Shown here in pieces: positions 1-12,304 of a stretch of DNA of 64,000 nucleotides. Source of the DNA: Botryosphaeria dothidea (lineage: Eukaryota > Ascomycota > Dothideomycetes > Botryosphaeriales > Botryosphaeriaceae); contig WWBZ02000001.1 in the NCBI GenBank assembly GCA_011503125.2, positions 6,076,001 through 6,140,000 of the forward strand. Reading direction: 5' to 3'. The notes beneath the pieces are model-generated. The model was not told the origin of the DNA. It searched no databases and saw only the letters and a list, made by a program, of their open reading frames with translations. The translations under genes and the position numbers were made by a program. Position 1 is the first letter of the stretch; every line of letters begins with the position of its first letter.

Positions 1-1
1 C

Positions 2-2474
2 ATCACTGCCATATGCGCCGAATCCTCGTCCATCAGTGCTTCGCTGTCCCAGATCCAAAATCTCCTTGTCCGCGATTCCGGCATCCTCGATTCACACTTG
101 ACGAACCGCCCGGAGCTCCGGGAAACATTCGACACGGCGCTTACGGGCTGCGAGGTTGTATACGCATGTCTCGAGGAGGAAATACAGCGGCTATGCGCCG
201 GCGCGCACGGCGCTGACGCCATGACGTGGAGAGTTCGCTGTCGTTTCATCTGGCGCGAAGACACGATGCGCGACCTGCTGTCACAGCTGCGTGGCCAGCA
301 GATGGCGTTGAACCTCCTGATCCAGATGCTGCAGCTGGAGTCTTTGTCCGAGCTCAAGCAGCTCATGCGCGACAACAATGCCATGATCTCCAAGGTGGCA
401 CAGCGGTCGCGTTCGTTGCGTGAAACGCACCCGCGCATACGCGTTTCGTCCATCTTCTCCGCGGATCGGGAGAGCACCCTTGGCCGCTCCTCGACGATTG
501 CGTCAACGATTGCATCGACAATTGATCAGACCGAGTTCGAATTCGACGATACCATTGTCAATTCGAGGGCGTATAGACGGGCTTTGGCTGCTGCTCAGAA
601 GCGCCCCGGAACTGCCGGTACTGCTGGTCGGTCTGTTTCTGAACCTACTGTGGATGCCGTTCCTGATATTGGAAAGCTGGATATTGGTGATACCTCTGGG
701 GAAGTCAAGGCTCCTGCAGTAGAGTCGGAGCAAGATGAGTTCGAAACGAGCTCGATTTCGACAGAAAAGAATGTCCACGGAAGCTCCATCCTGCCTGAAG
801 CCGAAGCTACAGAGGATCGAACTGTCGTAGACCAGTCAGACTCGGCGGAGAGGAAGTCAAGCGTGGGAGCAATTTCAATGGAAGATTCAGCCCCGACTGA
901 ACGCAAACTCAGCCAGGACAGGACTTCGACAGAGAGCCCCGTCCCTGCTGGTGAGAAAGAAGATAGAGTGGAAACGACAAGTGCTACACCCATTGAATCA
1001 CCCCGTAGCAATCCTCCTCGAGTTCAAAGGAAGCCATTACCATCCGGCCGTCATATTCTGATGCCATCCGCTTCAATGTCAACGCTGTCATCGAACTGGA
1101 CCGCCGAGGTATCTCACGACAGAAAGGACAGCGCCGACACGATCTCAAGGGTATCAACAGCCACAACTGTAACTCCATCGATCTTTTCTACGGGCTCCAA
1201 TCCGGCAACGAACTCTAGCATATCACTCCCAGACACCATCGACTCAGCCTCAGAACCCGACGACAACGACGCCGAGACCCTCGTCGAGCAAAACAGCCCA
1301 CCTGGCGCCGCCTCCCACACCCTTCCACCCGACGAGCCCCCCGAAACCACCAATCCCGAACTCCAAACCATCGCCTCACAGCTCAGCATGTCCGAGACCT
1401 CCTACCTCAGCAAACTCAACATCCTCCGCACCTTCATCGAAGAGCCCATCTCCCGACGCTGGCCGGACGCCTGGTCGCACTTCCCGGCGTTCCACTCCCT
1501 CACCGCCATCCGCAGCAGCAGCGCCACCCACCTCCAACACGCCACGGCCGCCGCCCTCGCCCGCACCTTCCGCGCCTGGCTCGCCTCCTCGCGCGCCGCC
1601 TACACATCGTACTTCCAGCAGCACCCGCACACCGCCGCCGCCCTGCGCGCGCGCCGCGAAGCCGACCCCGCGGGCTTCGGCGCCTTCCTCGACACCTTCG
1701 CGTCGACGCACAACCTCGACGACCTGCTGCGCACGCCGCTGCGCCGCTTCCACTTCTACTGCCAGACGGCGTCGCGCGCGGCCGCGGCCGCGCCCAAGCA
1801 CGCCGAGCTCCGCGCCTGCGCGGACGAGCTGGCGGGCGTGAAGAGGGCGTGCGACGGCGCGCTGGCCGCCGCGCAGCGGGCCGCCGGGATGGCGGAGCTG
1901 CGGCGCCGGATCGAGGGCGTGCAGCCGGCGTATGCGGAGGGGCTGGGGCTGGGCGCGGAGGAGAGGCGGTTGGTCAGGCAGGAGGCGGTGGCGTGCAAGG
2001 CGAATGGGAAGGGGGCGTGGAAGCCGGTCAAGTGCGTGTTGTTGGATAATTATCTGTTTTTTGGGAGGTGGGAGAGATCGGCGGGAGCGGGCGCGAAGGG
2101 GGCGGGCGCGAAGGGGGCCGGTGAGGGGCAGGGTGGTTGGTATCGGAAGGGTATGGTGGGGATGAAGGGAGGTGGAGGGGCCGCTTGGTGGTATTTGGAG
2201 AAGGTGAGTGCTGATTCCACTGTTTTCGTGGTGATGATGTTTACTGATGGTGTGAAAAAAAAAAAAGCCTATCCCTGTTAAGGATATTCAATGCTCTATT
2301 TCGGGGGCGCCGCGGAAGCCAAGTAAAGCTTCGGTGTTGGATGAGGTGCCAAGGGGAAGCGAATTGTATCCTTTCTTCGTGCAGACGGATGAGGTGGTTC
2401 ATCTACTGGCCGCACCAACAGAGAATGAAAGGAGGGAATGGTTGAATGCCATTTCGACGACCCAAAGCGGGTGA
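2..2474 (+). CDS. DH-PH RhoGEF-like protein, 5' end outside window
   Basis: The frame is open from the first bases of the window, with no ATG in a suitable place, so the start lies upstream. Exons are 2-2203 and 2268-2474, joined in phase 0 by a 64-nt intron with a GTGAGT donor. The N-terminus (about 2-420) is helical and resembles the fungal N-terminal domain found on STAND-type proteins. A long Ser/Thr/Glu-rich linker follows. A RhoGEF (DH)-like helical region lies at about 1350-1960, and a PH domain at about 1980-2465 that is completed only by exon 2, ending in the typical helix ERREWLNAIS. By family such proteins activate Rho-type GTPases at membranes. The DH part is divergent and very GC- and Ala-rich, so exchange activity is inferred. 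An A12 run sits directly before the 3' splice site. Confidence 0.75.
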
Positions 2475-4169
2475 GTTTGGAAGGATTCACCATTTGATGA
2501 TAACACGTAGTTTAGATACCCCATATTGTTGAAAGTCTTTGGCAGACAATCTTTGATCCGCGGACCACATCATACTGAAAGGTTGTCATCTGCAGCCAAG
2601 CGGATGATCTGCCAAGAAGTTCAGGTTGAAGTGAAGCACTCATCCAAATGAATGAACGAATGAATGAATATCAGAGTTGTGCTTATGCGCATATCCTTTG
2701 AAGCGAATGCTTCTATCTTCGCGAGTAATTTCGTTGATGCGTCACTATTCAGATGATCCAGCGGCCCGCCCCCGCCTGACTCAGAATTGGCCAGATTGCT
2801 GAATGCATGCATGTGAAAGAGGCACCTGCATCGCAAATCCCAATCTAGGCTTCCTGCGGTCCTCCGGCTGCAGTGCGTTCCGCTGCGACAGCTGTTTCAG
2901 GGTTGCGTGGCGGAAAGAGTGATGACGCCCCTCAAGCTTTTCCACGAAGTCATTGATCCAAGCGTAAGCGCTGCATCAGTGCGGTCAAATCATTTGACGT
3001 TGTTGCTATTCAATTTCAATACTATGGAGGTTTCGCATCTGGCGGGTCGCGTTCTATAATAAGCCTTCCCAGCGAACCGTTCAGTACGAAATACGTGAAA
3101 GGGGATTTGGAAAGGGAGTGACGCACTGACGGAGAGCCTGGAGACAAGACGAAGCCCATTCTTGGCTCCAGAAAGCTTCATCTTTGTAGGAGGTTTGCCA
3201 ACTAGACAGTGACACCATAGATCTGCACCTCTGAACGGTCAAGAGAATATTCGGATGGCCGGATTGGTAATCGCGAGATCCCAAAATGACGTGAGGGCGT
3301 GTCCGAAACTGGTGGGACGTCCAGTTTCGCACTAGGCCTCAGGTGAATTTGGAAATTGCAACACCACGCCAAGGATCACGAGGATCGCTCTGTCGCGCGC
3401 TTCCACGGGCCGACGTAAGCACACTTGTTCAGTAGGGGAGCGGGCGGCCTGACCGAGCGCGACGTGGCTGAGCGTGTCTGGTCTTACTTTCACTGGGTAA
3501 AGACGCCGATCAGCTTCTGAAGCGAAAGACAGCCAACAGACTTATCCGCCTTAAGCCGAAGTGAAGAAGAATATCCACACACTTTGCCAAGCACGCAACA
3601 AGAAGTGGGTAAACTCAGCGAGAAGTGTGTTCCCGTCGCCAGTGGTTGCACAGACGACGTGATAAGGCGAAGCAACGAAAACAGGACAATGGCCAACCCG
3701 AGGCTTGGCTAAAGCTTGTAAGCTTAATCTGCATCGCCCATACTGGATTTGAGTTGTAGGTCCACAAAAAGTAGTTCCGTGCGCGACTCTCTGCCAATCA
3801 TACTTTACCGTGATACGGAATTTGGCCATCTTTGATGCACTGCCTCGGCGAGACGCGTTTCCGGATCCAGGGGAATGGTGATCCAGCGCTTGAAGGAGTG
3901 TGTCTGGTCTTAGTTTGAGTGCTATTGCACCATTTCGACCACTGACTACCATACGCACATGCTGACAAGTCGCTGCATGGTGGCAGACATATCTTTTCTC
4001 TTTCCCTTGTGATTGTTTGATTGCACTCATTTCCCCTTCGTCGCCGCTCCTTCTCTTTCGTATTCTATTCCCTTTAGAGCCGATTCTTATTCCTTTTGAT
4101 TTCTCTTTTCTCGCAGGACGAGTTATCCGCTTTTGTTTTACCTGTCATTCGCTCCTTCATTCTGGCGCC
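2475..4169. other. Intergenic, no gene recognised
   Basis: Between two plus-strand genes. Several ORFs of 60-160 codons occur on the minus strand but show no domain, no plausible splice partners and no consistent coding bias. The last 150 bp are pyrimidine-rich (about 4020-4160) and probably form the promoter and 5' UTR of the antiporter gene. Confidence 0.5.
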
Positions 4170-6140
4170 ATGCCTGAGCTCGAGCTCACCGAGCTCAACA
4201 TCGTTCTTTCGGTCGTTGGAGCTTTTCTAATCTGCTTCGGTGTCGTATCATCTAAGATCAAGGACAAATTGTACCTGGGAGAAGCTCTTCCTGCCACGAT
4301 GGTTGGCATTCTAGTTGGCCCGGTTGTTGGTAGAGTCATAGATTCAACAAAATGGGGCTCCGCCGAGCCTGACCAGCAAAGTGAAATCACACTGGTAGGC
4401 CCTATCAGTTCTGACAATGACAAGATGTTTGAGCTGAGTTCAGTGTAGGGAGTTTGCAGGATCGTTATCGGCATCCAGCTTGTCATTGTAGGCTTCCAGC
4501 TTCCGGCCAGGTACCAGCTGCACCGGTTCAAGGAGAACGCGATTGCAATGTTGCCGGTCATGACAACCATGTGGCTTTGTACGACGGCCTGCGTCTACGC
4601 AGTCATTCCCAACCTCACATTTGTAGGTTGGTTCCCAACGAATTGACCGAAACCTCTGCTAATCGCTGCACAGCTTGCTGCTCTTGTCATCGGCTCTTGT
4701 GCCGCTTGCACAGATCCAGTCCTATCTCAAGCCATCGTGAAGGGTCCGTTCGCCAATAAATATATACCACGCCATCTGAGAGAAGTCATGTCTTCTGAAG
4801 CCGGTGCAAATGACAGGTGAGTGTCCGCTAAACCATTCCTATCCGAACATCACTCTGACATGCGCAGTTTTGCCTTCCCTGCCCTCATGCTCGCCACCTT
4901 CCTCATACGTCACGCCGCAGTCACGGGTGAGGCAAATGTTAGCGAAAAGGTTGTAGCGCGGGCAGATGATGTGGGAAAGATAGGTGGCGGTGTGGGCGTC
5001 GCAGTGAAGATGTGGTTTCTGGAGACCGTGTTGTATACTGTGCTACTGGCTATCGTATACGGAGCGATCGTTGGGTACTCAAGCTGTCTGGCCCTCAAGT
5101 TTGCAATTCGCAGGTATGGTCTGCTCCTCCGCTTTAACGAAACTACCTAACATGGACTAGGCGATGGATTAGTACTGAGAATCTCCTGCTGTTCCCAACC
5201 GCTCTAGGGGTAAGTCGCCAATTGCCAACGTCTCAAGTAGCTTTGACTGACAAGCATCAGCTCTTTATCCTTGGCACTGCGGGGGCCTTCGGCACCGAAG
5301 AGCTCCTCGCTTGCTTCGCGGCCGGTAACGCACTGAACTGGAACGGCATCTACTTGGAAGAGTCGGAGAGCAGACATGATGACATCAACACAAGCATCAG
5401 CTCTCTGCTCAACTACGGGGCATTCATTTACATCGGCACTGTCTTGCCGTGGAATGAGTTCAACTCTCCAGAGGTCACTGGAATCACCTACCCACGACTT
5501 TTCGCCTTAAGCCTTCTCGTTCTCTTCTTACGCAGGATACCCGTCACCCTTGTGGCTTACAAGATGCTGCCGAAAGTATGCGCCAATGCCCGAGAGGCTC
5601 TCTTCATGGGTTACTTTGGTCCTATTGGTGAGTTTTCATAACCAGCTGCGTGCGGAGTCATGGCTAATATTCTGCGAAACAGGCATTGGCGCGATATTCT
5701 TTGCAGAACATACACGCACTCTCTTCCCTGAACTTGGAGAAGGTGACGAAGAAGAATTCAACCTCATCGCCTCTCTCACGCCAAGTAAGCAGACCCACCA
5801 TTTATTTCCGCTCTGTGCATATGACTAACATCGGATAGCGGTGTACTGGTTGGTGTTCTTCTCCGTTGTCGTCCATGGACTCTCTGTACCTATTCTGGTC
5901 TTCTTTTACCGATATACGGGTGTCAAACCAATCGAAGAAGACACCATAGAGATCCTGCCATTCTCGCAGAACTCACCATTCCCTCGCCAGAGCAAGAGCT
6001 TTGAGAGTACCGAGAAGGTGGTGGTTCTTGATGAAAGGAAGGAAAAGCATGTCTCGTGGGAGAGTAAAACCTCATTTGATGACGACAAACAGAGTTTGGA
6101 TTTGTCGGATGTCAAGAAAGAGGTGAAAGATATGGTCTAA
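4170..6140 (+). CDS. Na+/H+ antiporter (fungal Nha1/Sod2-type, CPA1 family)
   Basis: Eight exons: 4170-4394, 4449-4622, 4674-4816, 4868-5113, 5161-5209, 5261-5627, 5683-5784 and 5839-6140, giving 535 aa. All introns are 47-55 nt and all phases agree. About 12 hydrophobic segments are visible. The family signature TDPVLSQAIVKGPF is followed by EAGANDS, which carries the conserved Asn-Asp pair of the ion path. Another conserved stretch is GTAGAFGTEELLACFAAGNA. The first intron was closed at 4448 rather than 4459 because only that keeps the frame and restores the conserved CRIVIGIQ segment. The hydrophilic C-tail is only about 80 residues, closer in size to S. pombe Sod2 than to S. cerevisiae Nha1. 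Expected role: export of Na+, Li+ or K+ in exchange for protons at the plasma membrane. Confidence 0.92.
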
Positions 6141-7880
6141 AAATGTTTTATTCTGGTTTTAAGCGATTGGTAGCGGTGGGGAAAATTAATACCGGAGTTT
6201 TGCTCCTCTAGAATGGCGTAAAGTGCGGTTCGGATGTGCGGCTTTGAGAACAAAAAGAAAGTGAAGAAAATAATAATAATGGCTTAAAGGCCACCATCTG
6301 CGGTCCGACTCCTCGCTTGGTATGTGATCCCGTATCATGCCTTTGGCCCTTCATCCGCAAAAATGTTGAAAAACATTTGTTGAATCGCACCAGCAGGCAC
6401 TAGTCCATATTGACTGTGTACGTAGTACACTAGTTATCTAGTATTTGATTCATAGGAATGGTAGTCTTAATATGTATTTATGCCAGAGTTGTAGATAAAA
6501 AGCAGAGAATCCACAAGGAATACCGTCTCCCGTGAGTTATTCCTGGATTGGGGTGGCATACGTTCGTGTTTTGGTTTTCGAGCCTCTCATGCTCTACGTG
6601 TCCAGTCCTTTGACGCCTGAACAGGCAGCAGTCGTCCCTAAAAATTCATCGAAAATTGGTAAGACAGTTCGATGGCTGGCTGGGAAGCTATTAAGTCAAT
6701 GTTTCTATACAGGTCATAGAGGAGTCAAGTGCATCCTTAATTAGGCAGCGAAATTGGAAGACATCGGTTCAGACGTGAAAATACGCGTGTTCCACGTGAG
6801 TTGAGAGGCAGAGGTCAGCCAGGCAGACTTCTGGTCGGATTTTGGCTAACAAGGAAGAATTTATAGTTCTGAGGACTGAAAACGGAAGCGCCCTACTGAC
6901 TCACTGCCAAATTCAATAATGCCGGACTAAGCTCCGCCACGCTTTATTCGTGATCCCAGGTGATGAATGGGAAAGCCGAACGGCCCCGATGGGCGGTGCC
7001 TGAGTATGACTGTGACAAAAGGCCGCAAAGAGAGGCTGATGTAAGATTGGAAGCGAGAGGACGGTCTTAGCTTTCCGGATCGGGCAAAAGGACTGTCAGA
7101 CACCGGAGCACTTGACGTGCAGACATGACGTCGGTTATCGCCTCACAAGGCTGATTCTGACAGCCACTCCCGCTGATATAATCCTGCCGAAAAAGCAGCT
7201 AATCGTAGCAGATACGAACGCAACGCGTCGGGATAATTGACGAGGGTATGGGGGCCAATTTATGTCTGTGTACCCACACCGCAGCACTTGATTGGCTAGA
7301 AGCCACACCACCGCCACACTTAGCCAACACTATACGCGCCCGGTAGGGTTATTTTGGACCTTTGTCTCATCCTTTAGGGTCCTCATGCTGTGGCGCATGT
7401 CGAGTTAATTTTTCCTCTTCGAGAGATTGTAGCCTAAGTTTCTGCAAGTACAACCTGCAATGTTGGAAAGTCTATACTGAAATTCTAGTACAAGACTCAA
7501 TGTTTCATGTTGAGATTCTGGCTGAACAGCGAACAGAGAAGACGCGAAGGTGAGTTTTGCATCATCAGCTATGTTGTCAGGAGGGCGTCAGGCAACGCTT
7601 TTTCGGTCGAGTCCATCGGGGCGTCCTGCCGATACATGCGATGTGGCGCACCAACATGGCACCGGACATCGTGAGTCTGGGCAGGGCGCAGCACCACATG
7701 TGAACCATCGGAGGGCGGAATCCAACAGGTTGCCTGTTCCTGGCTCGGGAAAGAGCCTCAGTCAGTCTGACTGGCGTTCGTTGTGTTGCAGCAAGAAATT
7801 CTCTATAAAACAGTGCGGCACGGTTCATGTCGATACCAACTTGTCCTGGACAACCATTACTCTGCCAGCAGATCGCCAAC
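6141..7880. other. Intergenic, upstream region of the P450
   Basis: The 3' UTR of the antiporter gene is followed by AT-richer DNA (about 6360-6500). No spliced or single-exon gene could be supported; the ORFs are short and unrelated to known families. The last 100 bp hold a TATA box for the P450 gene. Confidence 0.5.
7804..7810 (+). promoter_or_regulatory. TATA box of the P450 gene
   Basis: TATAAAA lies 77 bp before the P450 ATG and is followed by CAG, giving TATAAAACAG. The neighbouring monooxygenase gene has a nearly identical TATAAACAG at 65 bp before its ATG. Confidence 0.5.
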
Positions 7881-9533
7881 ATGATCTTCTACGCTCTAGC
7901 ACTCAAACTTGACTGGGCCGCATGGCTCTTCCTTGCCCTTTTTGTCCTAGCCGTTGCTCTTATCTACTCGTTCATCTATGAAGACAGACCATATCCCAAT
8001 ATCCCGATTGTTGGGCAGGTCCCTTGGGACTTCCTTAACATGAAAACGAAGGAGAGATTCGTGCGTTATGCCAACCAAGTCCTGGAACAAGGAATGGCAC
8101 AAGTGAGTTGGTCCAATCAATATTTCCGTGCGGTACTCGCCCACTGACAGCCAACAACAGTTCAAAGGCCGGGTCTTCCAAGTCAACGGTGCCAATGGCC
8201 CCGTCGTCATTTTACCGCCTTCTTTCGCCGAGGAGATCCGCAACGACAGCCGCCTCTCTTTCACTGGCGTCATCGACCACAATTTCTTCCCGTCCTATCC
8301 TGGCCTCGAAATCTTCAACCCCATCGGCACCGGCAATGACATCCTCCAAGAGGTTGTCCGCAAGAATCTCACCCTGGCCCTAGACGGTATGACGCCCGTC
8401 CTCTCCGCAGAGATGAAGCTCGCCATGAGCAAGCTGCTTCCAGCAACCAAGGACTGGACTTCCATTAAGTTCTTCCCCGTCGCCCCGCAACTCACGGCAC
8501 GCCTCTCTGGCCGCGCTTTTCTGGGCGAAACCCTCTGCCGTAACGAGGAATGGCTTGACGTCTCAATCAAGTACACCATCGACTCCTTCTTCGCGGTCCG
8601 CGCACTTCGCATGTGGCCGCCCGTGCTGCGCCGAATCGCTCACCACTTCCTCCCGGAGATGAAGTTGGTGCGTGAAGAAATCAAGACCGCACGCCGCATC
8701 ATTGAGGCTGAGGTCGCTGAGAGGCGGAGAGCGAGGTTCGAGGCACAGCTGAGCGGCACCCCTCTGAAGAGCACGGATGCCATCGGCTGGTTTGACGATG
8801 TGGCTGGCGACCGCCAATTCGACATTGTCCAGGAGCAGATGATGCTCAGCGTAGCAGCGATACATACGACTAGCGTGACACTCATGCAGCTGTTGTACGA
8901 CCTCGCGGACAACCCGAAATATGTTGACATGCTCCGGGAAGAGATTGTCGCTGTGCTGAGTGAGGATGGTGGATGGCAGAAGAACACGCTGTACAAGATG
9001 AAGCTCTTGGACAGCTGCATGAAGGAGAGTCAGAGATTGCATACGGTTGGAGCTCGTAAGTGCAGTCGTATATTCATGTTTCGTCTGATTTGTCATGCTG
9101 ACACGAGTCGACAGTCTCGATGAACCGCAGGGTGGAACAACAGATGACACTCTCCAATGGCACCCACCTGCCTAAGGGCGCTGTCCTCGGTATACCTACT
9201 CTTGCAATGCGTTCCACCTCCCGTTGGGGCCCCGACGCCGAACAATTCGTCGGCGACCGTTTCTTCAAGCTCCGCCAACAACCCGGTAGCGGCAGCCGGT
9301 GGCAGTTCATCAGCGCCTCCGCGGACCACATGGGCTTCGGTTACGGCAAGCAAGCTTGCCCTGGCCGCTTCTTCGCGAGCAACCAAATCAAGATTGCGAT
9401 CATACATCTGCTCCTGAACTTTGATTGGAGGTTCGTGAGGAAGCAGCCGCAGAGTGTGATTGAATCAGAACATATACCTGATCCGGAAGCAGAGATACTC
9501 CTCAGGGTGAGGACCCCGGAGATCGAGCTGTAA
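7881..9533 (+). CDS. Cytochrome P450 monooxygenase
   Basis: Three exons, 7881-8102, 8161-9055 and 9115-9533, with 58- and 59-nt introns; 511 aa. An N-terminal membrane anchor (about residues 10-35) points to the ER. The heme-binding motif FGYGKQACPGR has the thiolate ligand Cys454. The K-helix ESQR starts at Glu363. The I-helix region reads AIHTTSVTLMQLLYDLADNP. These features are typical of the large group of fungal P450s annotated as ent-kaurene-oxidase-like, which includes many secondary-metabolism enzymes; the substrate cannot be told. An FAD monooxygenase follows in the same direction about 0.8 kb downstream, suggesting a shared oxidative pathway, but no synthase gene is in the window. 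Confidence 0.93.
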
Positions 9534-10331
9534 GAATTGTGTACGACTTTTTGACATTTTCTGTATCTGGTTTGAATATGGCTGCATAGCTTCGGAGGTA
9601 CGCTTTTGCATGGATAACCCCGGGGTAACATTTTCGCATAGCATGGAACGGCGTTTGATTTTGTGGGTTTTCGTTGGCAATTTTCACGATCGCAGGTGCA
9701 TGGCGACGGTTTTTGATTTCGTATTATGTGCTAGTACTGTATGAGTAAAGCGTCATTGTATGTTCCTTGAACAGTTCAGCTCTACAATGTCATGCTTCAG
9801 TTCAAATTTGTTTTTGCAAATATAACGAATGTTGTCTACTAGAACTTGAGCGATCTACTTGGACTACATCATACTCACAGCGTACACGGTTCCGGCAACT
9901 ACTTACAGAGGGGTGTTACAGGGATTTTGCTGGTACTAAAGCGAGACACGAGGAACGGCTTACTCATGAGCTGCAGTCTGCTGGACATTCGAGGACTCCG
10001 GACAAACGCTGTCAGAAACAAGTCAGCATCGTCATTGTGCTGCACGTTGTTTAGCCAGGGTTTTAAGCAGGTCCAATAACGACTCTCCAACACTAGCGGG
10101 TGTGACTAAGCGCCGTTTTGTGAGACTCCGGAGCTTGTTCCAAGAAAGCAGGCCGCTGACATACTTTTCCTTTGCAGAGCGGGGTCGACATCCGAGAAAA
10201 GCAGTAATGCCGGCTCCGATATGACACTGCATTAGTGGCGTGGGGGCCAGGTTTCACCGTAAGTATTATAAACAGGCGTTCCCACCGCTTCCATGTGCTT
10301 ATCGAGACACTGACAAGCGACGTAGTACAAC
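9534..10331. other. Intergenic between P450 and FAD monooxygenase
   Basis: Holds the P450 3' region and the monooxygenase promoter. No gene was recognised. The ORFs present are short and in frames without family resemblance. Confidence 0.5.
10267..10272 (+). promoter_or_regulatory. TATA box of the FAD monooxygenase gene
   Basis: TATAAA lies 65 bp before the ATG and is followed by CAG, the same context as the P450 TATA box. Confidence 0.45.
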
Positions 10332-11997
10332 ATGGAGAACAATGATAATCAACTCAGCGTAATGGTGATCGGCGGAGGTATTTTTTGCTTAACTTCGGAG
10401 AGTCTAGAGTATCTGCTGAACTTTGCTTAGGGTCAGCTGGTAGGCTGATGGCTCAGGCTTGCAAATTGGTTTCCCTCCACCAGCATCACACATGGCATAA
10501 TACAATATCGCTGATCAAATTTACACGCTTTCCAGCAAGGTATCCCTTGCACTGTATTCGAAAAAGAAGAGAGCTTTGATACCCGCACTCGAGACTGGAA
10601 CATTGGAATATACTGGGCGCAGGTACTTCCACCCTCACGGTCCATGTGCGTGAATCAGGATTGCTTACGAGGTGAATAAAGGAAGGACTTGAGAGCTGCC
10701 TCCCCCCAGAACTTCACCCTAAGATCATGACCACCCAAGTCGACCATGTTCCTCCCTCTGAAGATTATGTCTTCCCCATGTTCAATGGAGCTACGGGAGA
10801 GTACATTTACGGAGTACCGGCGCCAAACTCGCTCCGCATACGACGCAAGGCTTTCGTGAAGATGCTCGGGGAGGGCATTGACGTCCAGGTGTGCACTAAT
10901 TACCTACTTAGTATTTTCTTCTACTGCCCTAGTAGCCATCTGATTAACGGGTGCCCGTAGTACGGAAAACGCCTAGTCAGCTTAGATGCCACATCTGGGC
11001 CGGGTGTTACGGCAACATTCGCCGATGGCAGTACTGCCAGCGCGAGCCTCCTCGTCGGTGCGGATGGCGCGCACTCGGCCGTCCGCAAGCAGCTTCTCGG
11101 CCCAGAGAAGGCCGCCGCGACTCTCTCGCCGCTGCTTATGAACATCACGATCTGCAAGCTGCCGGTCGAGCTGATCAAGGAGTTCCAGAAGTTTCACTTC
11201 AGGATCTGCGCTCTCTTCCATCCGGACGGCAGTTTGTTCTTCGTCAGTGGTATGTACGCACTGTAGCACAATCCCTCCTCTAAGATACTTTTCTGTCTCC
11301 TATGTTCTCCGGAATGTAATAGGTACCATGCTGACCATTTTCCCCATCATAGTCCATGACGCCTACGACAAGCCCGACCCCGCCGACTGGGACTTCATGG
11401 TCGGCATGTTCTGGCCGCAAGAGCCGCCCATCAACCCGTTGCAGGGACGCGACAGCATCGACATCATTCGCGAGATCAAGCGGCGCATGGCCGCCGGTGG
11501 GTGGGCCGAGCCGTGGACCAGCATCGCGGCCGCCATCGACGAGTCCCAGCCGGCGTACTCCAGCTTCATCAGCTACTGGGAGACGAAGCGCTGGGACGAT
11601 AATCCCGCCAGAGGAAAGGTCACGCTGATGGGGGATGCCGCGCATCCGATGCCGCCGCGTAAGTGCACTAACCCCATTATCGCTCGATCTGAGGAATTAT
11701 CGAGCCGGAAAGGACATTTCTGTAGGCTGACAATCTCGTTTCTGGGATGCAGATCGTGGCTCTGGCCTGGGCAACGCGATTCAGGATGTCAAGATTCTTG
11801 CTGAAGAGATGCAAGCTATGAAATCGAGGGATGCGAAGGCGTTGCGAGAGGCGGTCGTGAGGTACGAGGAGGAAATGTGGCCGCGAGGTGCTGAGACCGT
11901 GAGGGTGACTGTCGAGACGGCGAAGCAGTCCCAGAGCTTGGAGGGTTTGAAGAAAAGTTCATACTTTACGAAAGACTTGAGCGACAGGGTTGCCTGA
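10332..11997 (+). CDS. FAD-dependent monooxygenase (PHBH-like)
   Basis: Seven exons: 10332-10377, 10431-10468, 10536-10622, 10682-10888, 10961-11249, 11353-11658 and 11753-11997, giving 405 aa. The FAD dinucleotide-binding motif GGGSAG (residues 14-19) is built across the first intron. The second FAD motif GADGAH has Asp161, and the third, GDAAHPMPPHRG, has Asp317 and is split by the last intron. Together these define a class A flavoprotein hydroxylase. The start of exon 6 is uncertain: an acceptor at 11322 would add ten residues, while 11352 fits the family better. The C-terminus is short and lacks a membrane segment. It probably hydroxylates or epoxidises a small molecule, perhaps the same one as the adjacent P450. 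Confidence 0.87.
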
Positions 11998-12304
11998 GCA
12001 GTCTTTTGGCGAGGATCCTGAGTTGTTGTGTATCCAGAACAGCCAAACACTGCGCCAGACCTTTTTCAGGATTTGGGTCATATCTGATCTCCTGGTTTTA
12101 TACTTGCAGATTGAGAGTATGTTTTTCACGAAGCTTTGCAATTTGCGACTCCAAATCACCCACCGGGATGTTTATTTTCATCAGCGGTCAGTCCAGTGCC
12201 ATCAAACTTTGTCATTAGTCTGACAAATATTTTTCAAAGCCACAGACTATGCGGCGCTTATGTATAGATGTTTCGGTGTAGTATATTACAAACTTATTCG
12301 TTCA
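11998..12304. other. Short intergenic stretch
   Basis: 3' region of the monooxygenase gene. Nothing else seen. Confidence 0.4.

Noticed and set aside
3551..4030. 159-codon minus-strand ORF upstream of the antiporter gene
   Set aside because: There is no recognisable motif and it overlaps a shorter ORF in another frame; it probably arises by chance.
4395..4459. 65-nt first intron in the antiporter gene ending at TTTGCAG
   Set aside because: It would shift the frame. The 54-nt intron ending at 4448 keeps frame and the conserved RIV segment.
7881..11997. Full secondary-metabolite gene cluster around the P450 and FAD monooxygenase
   Set aside because: No polyketide synthase, peptide synthetase, terpene synthase, prenyltransferase or pathway regulator is visible nearby; only the two-gene pair can be supported.
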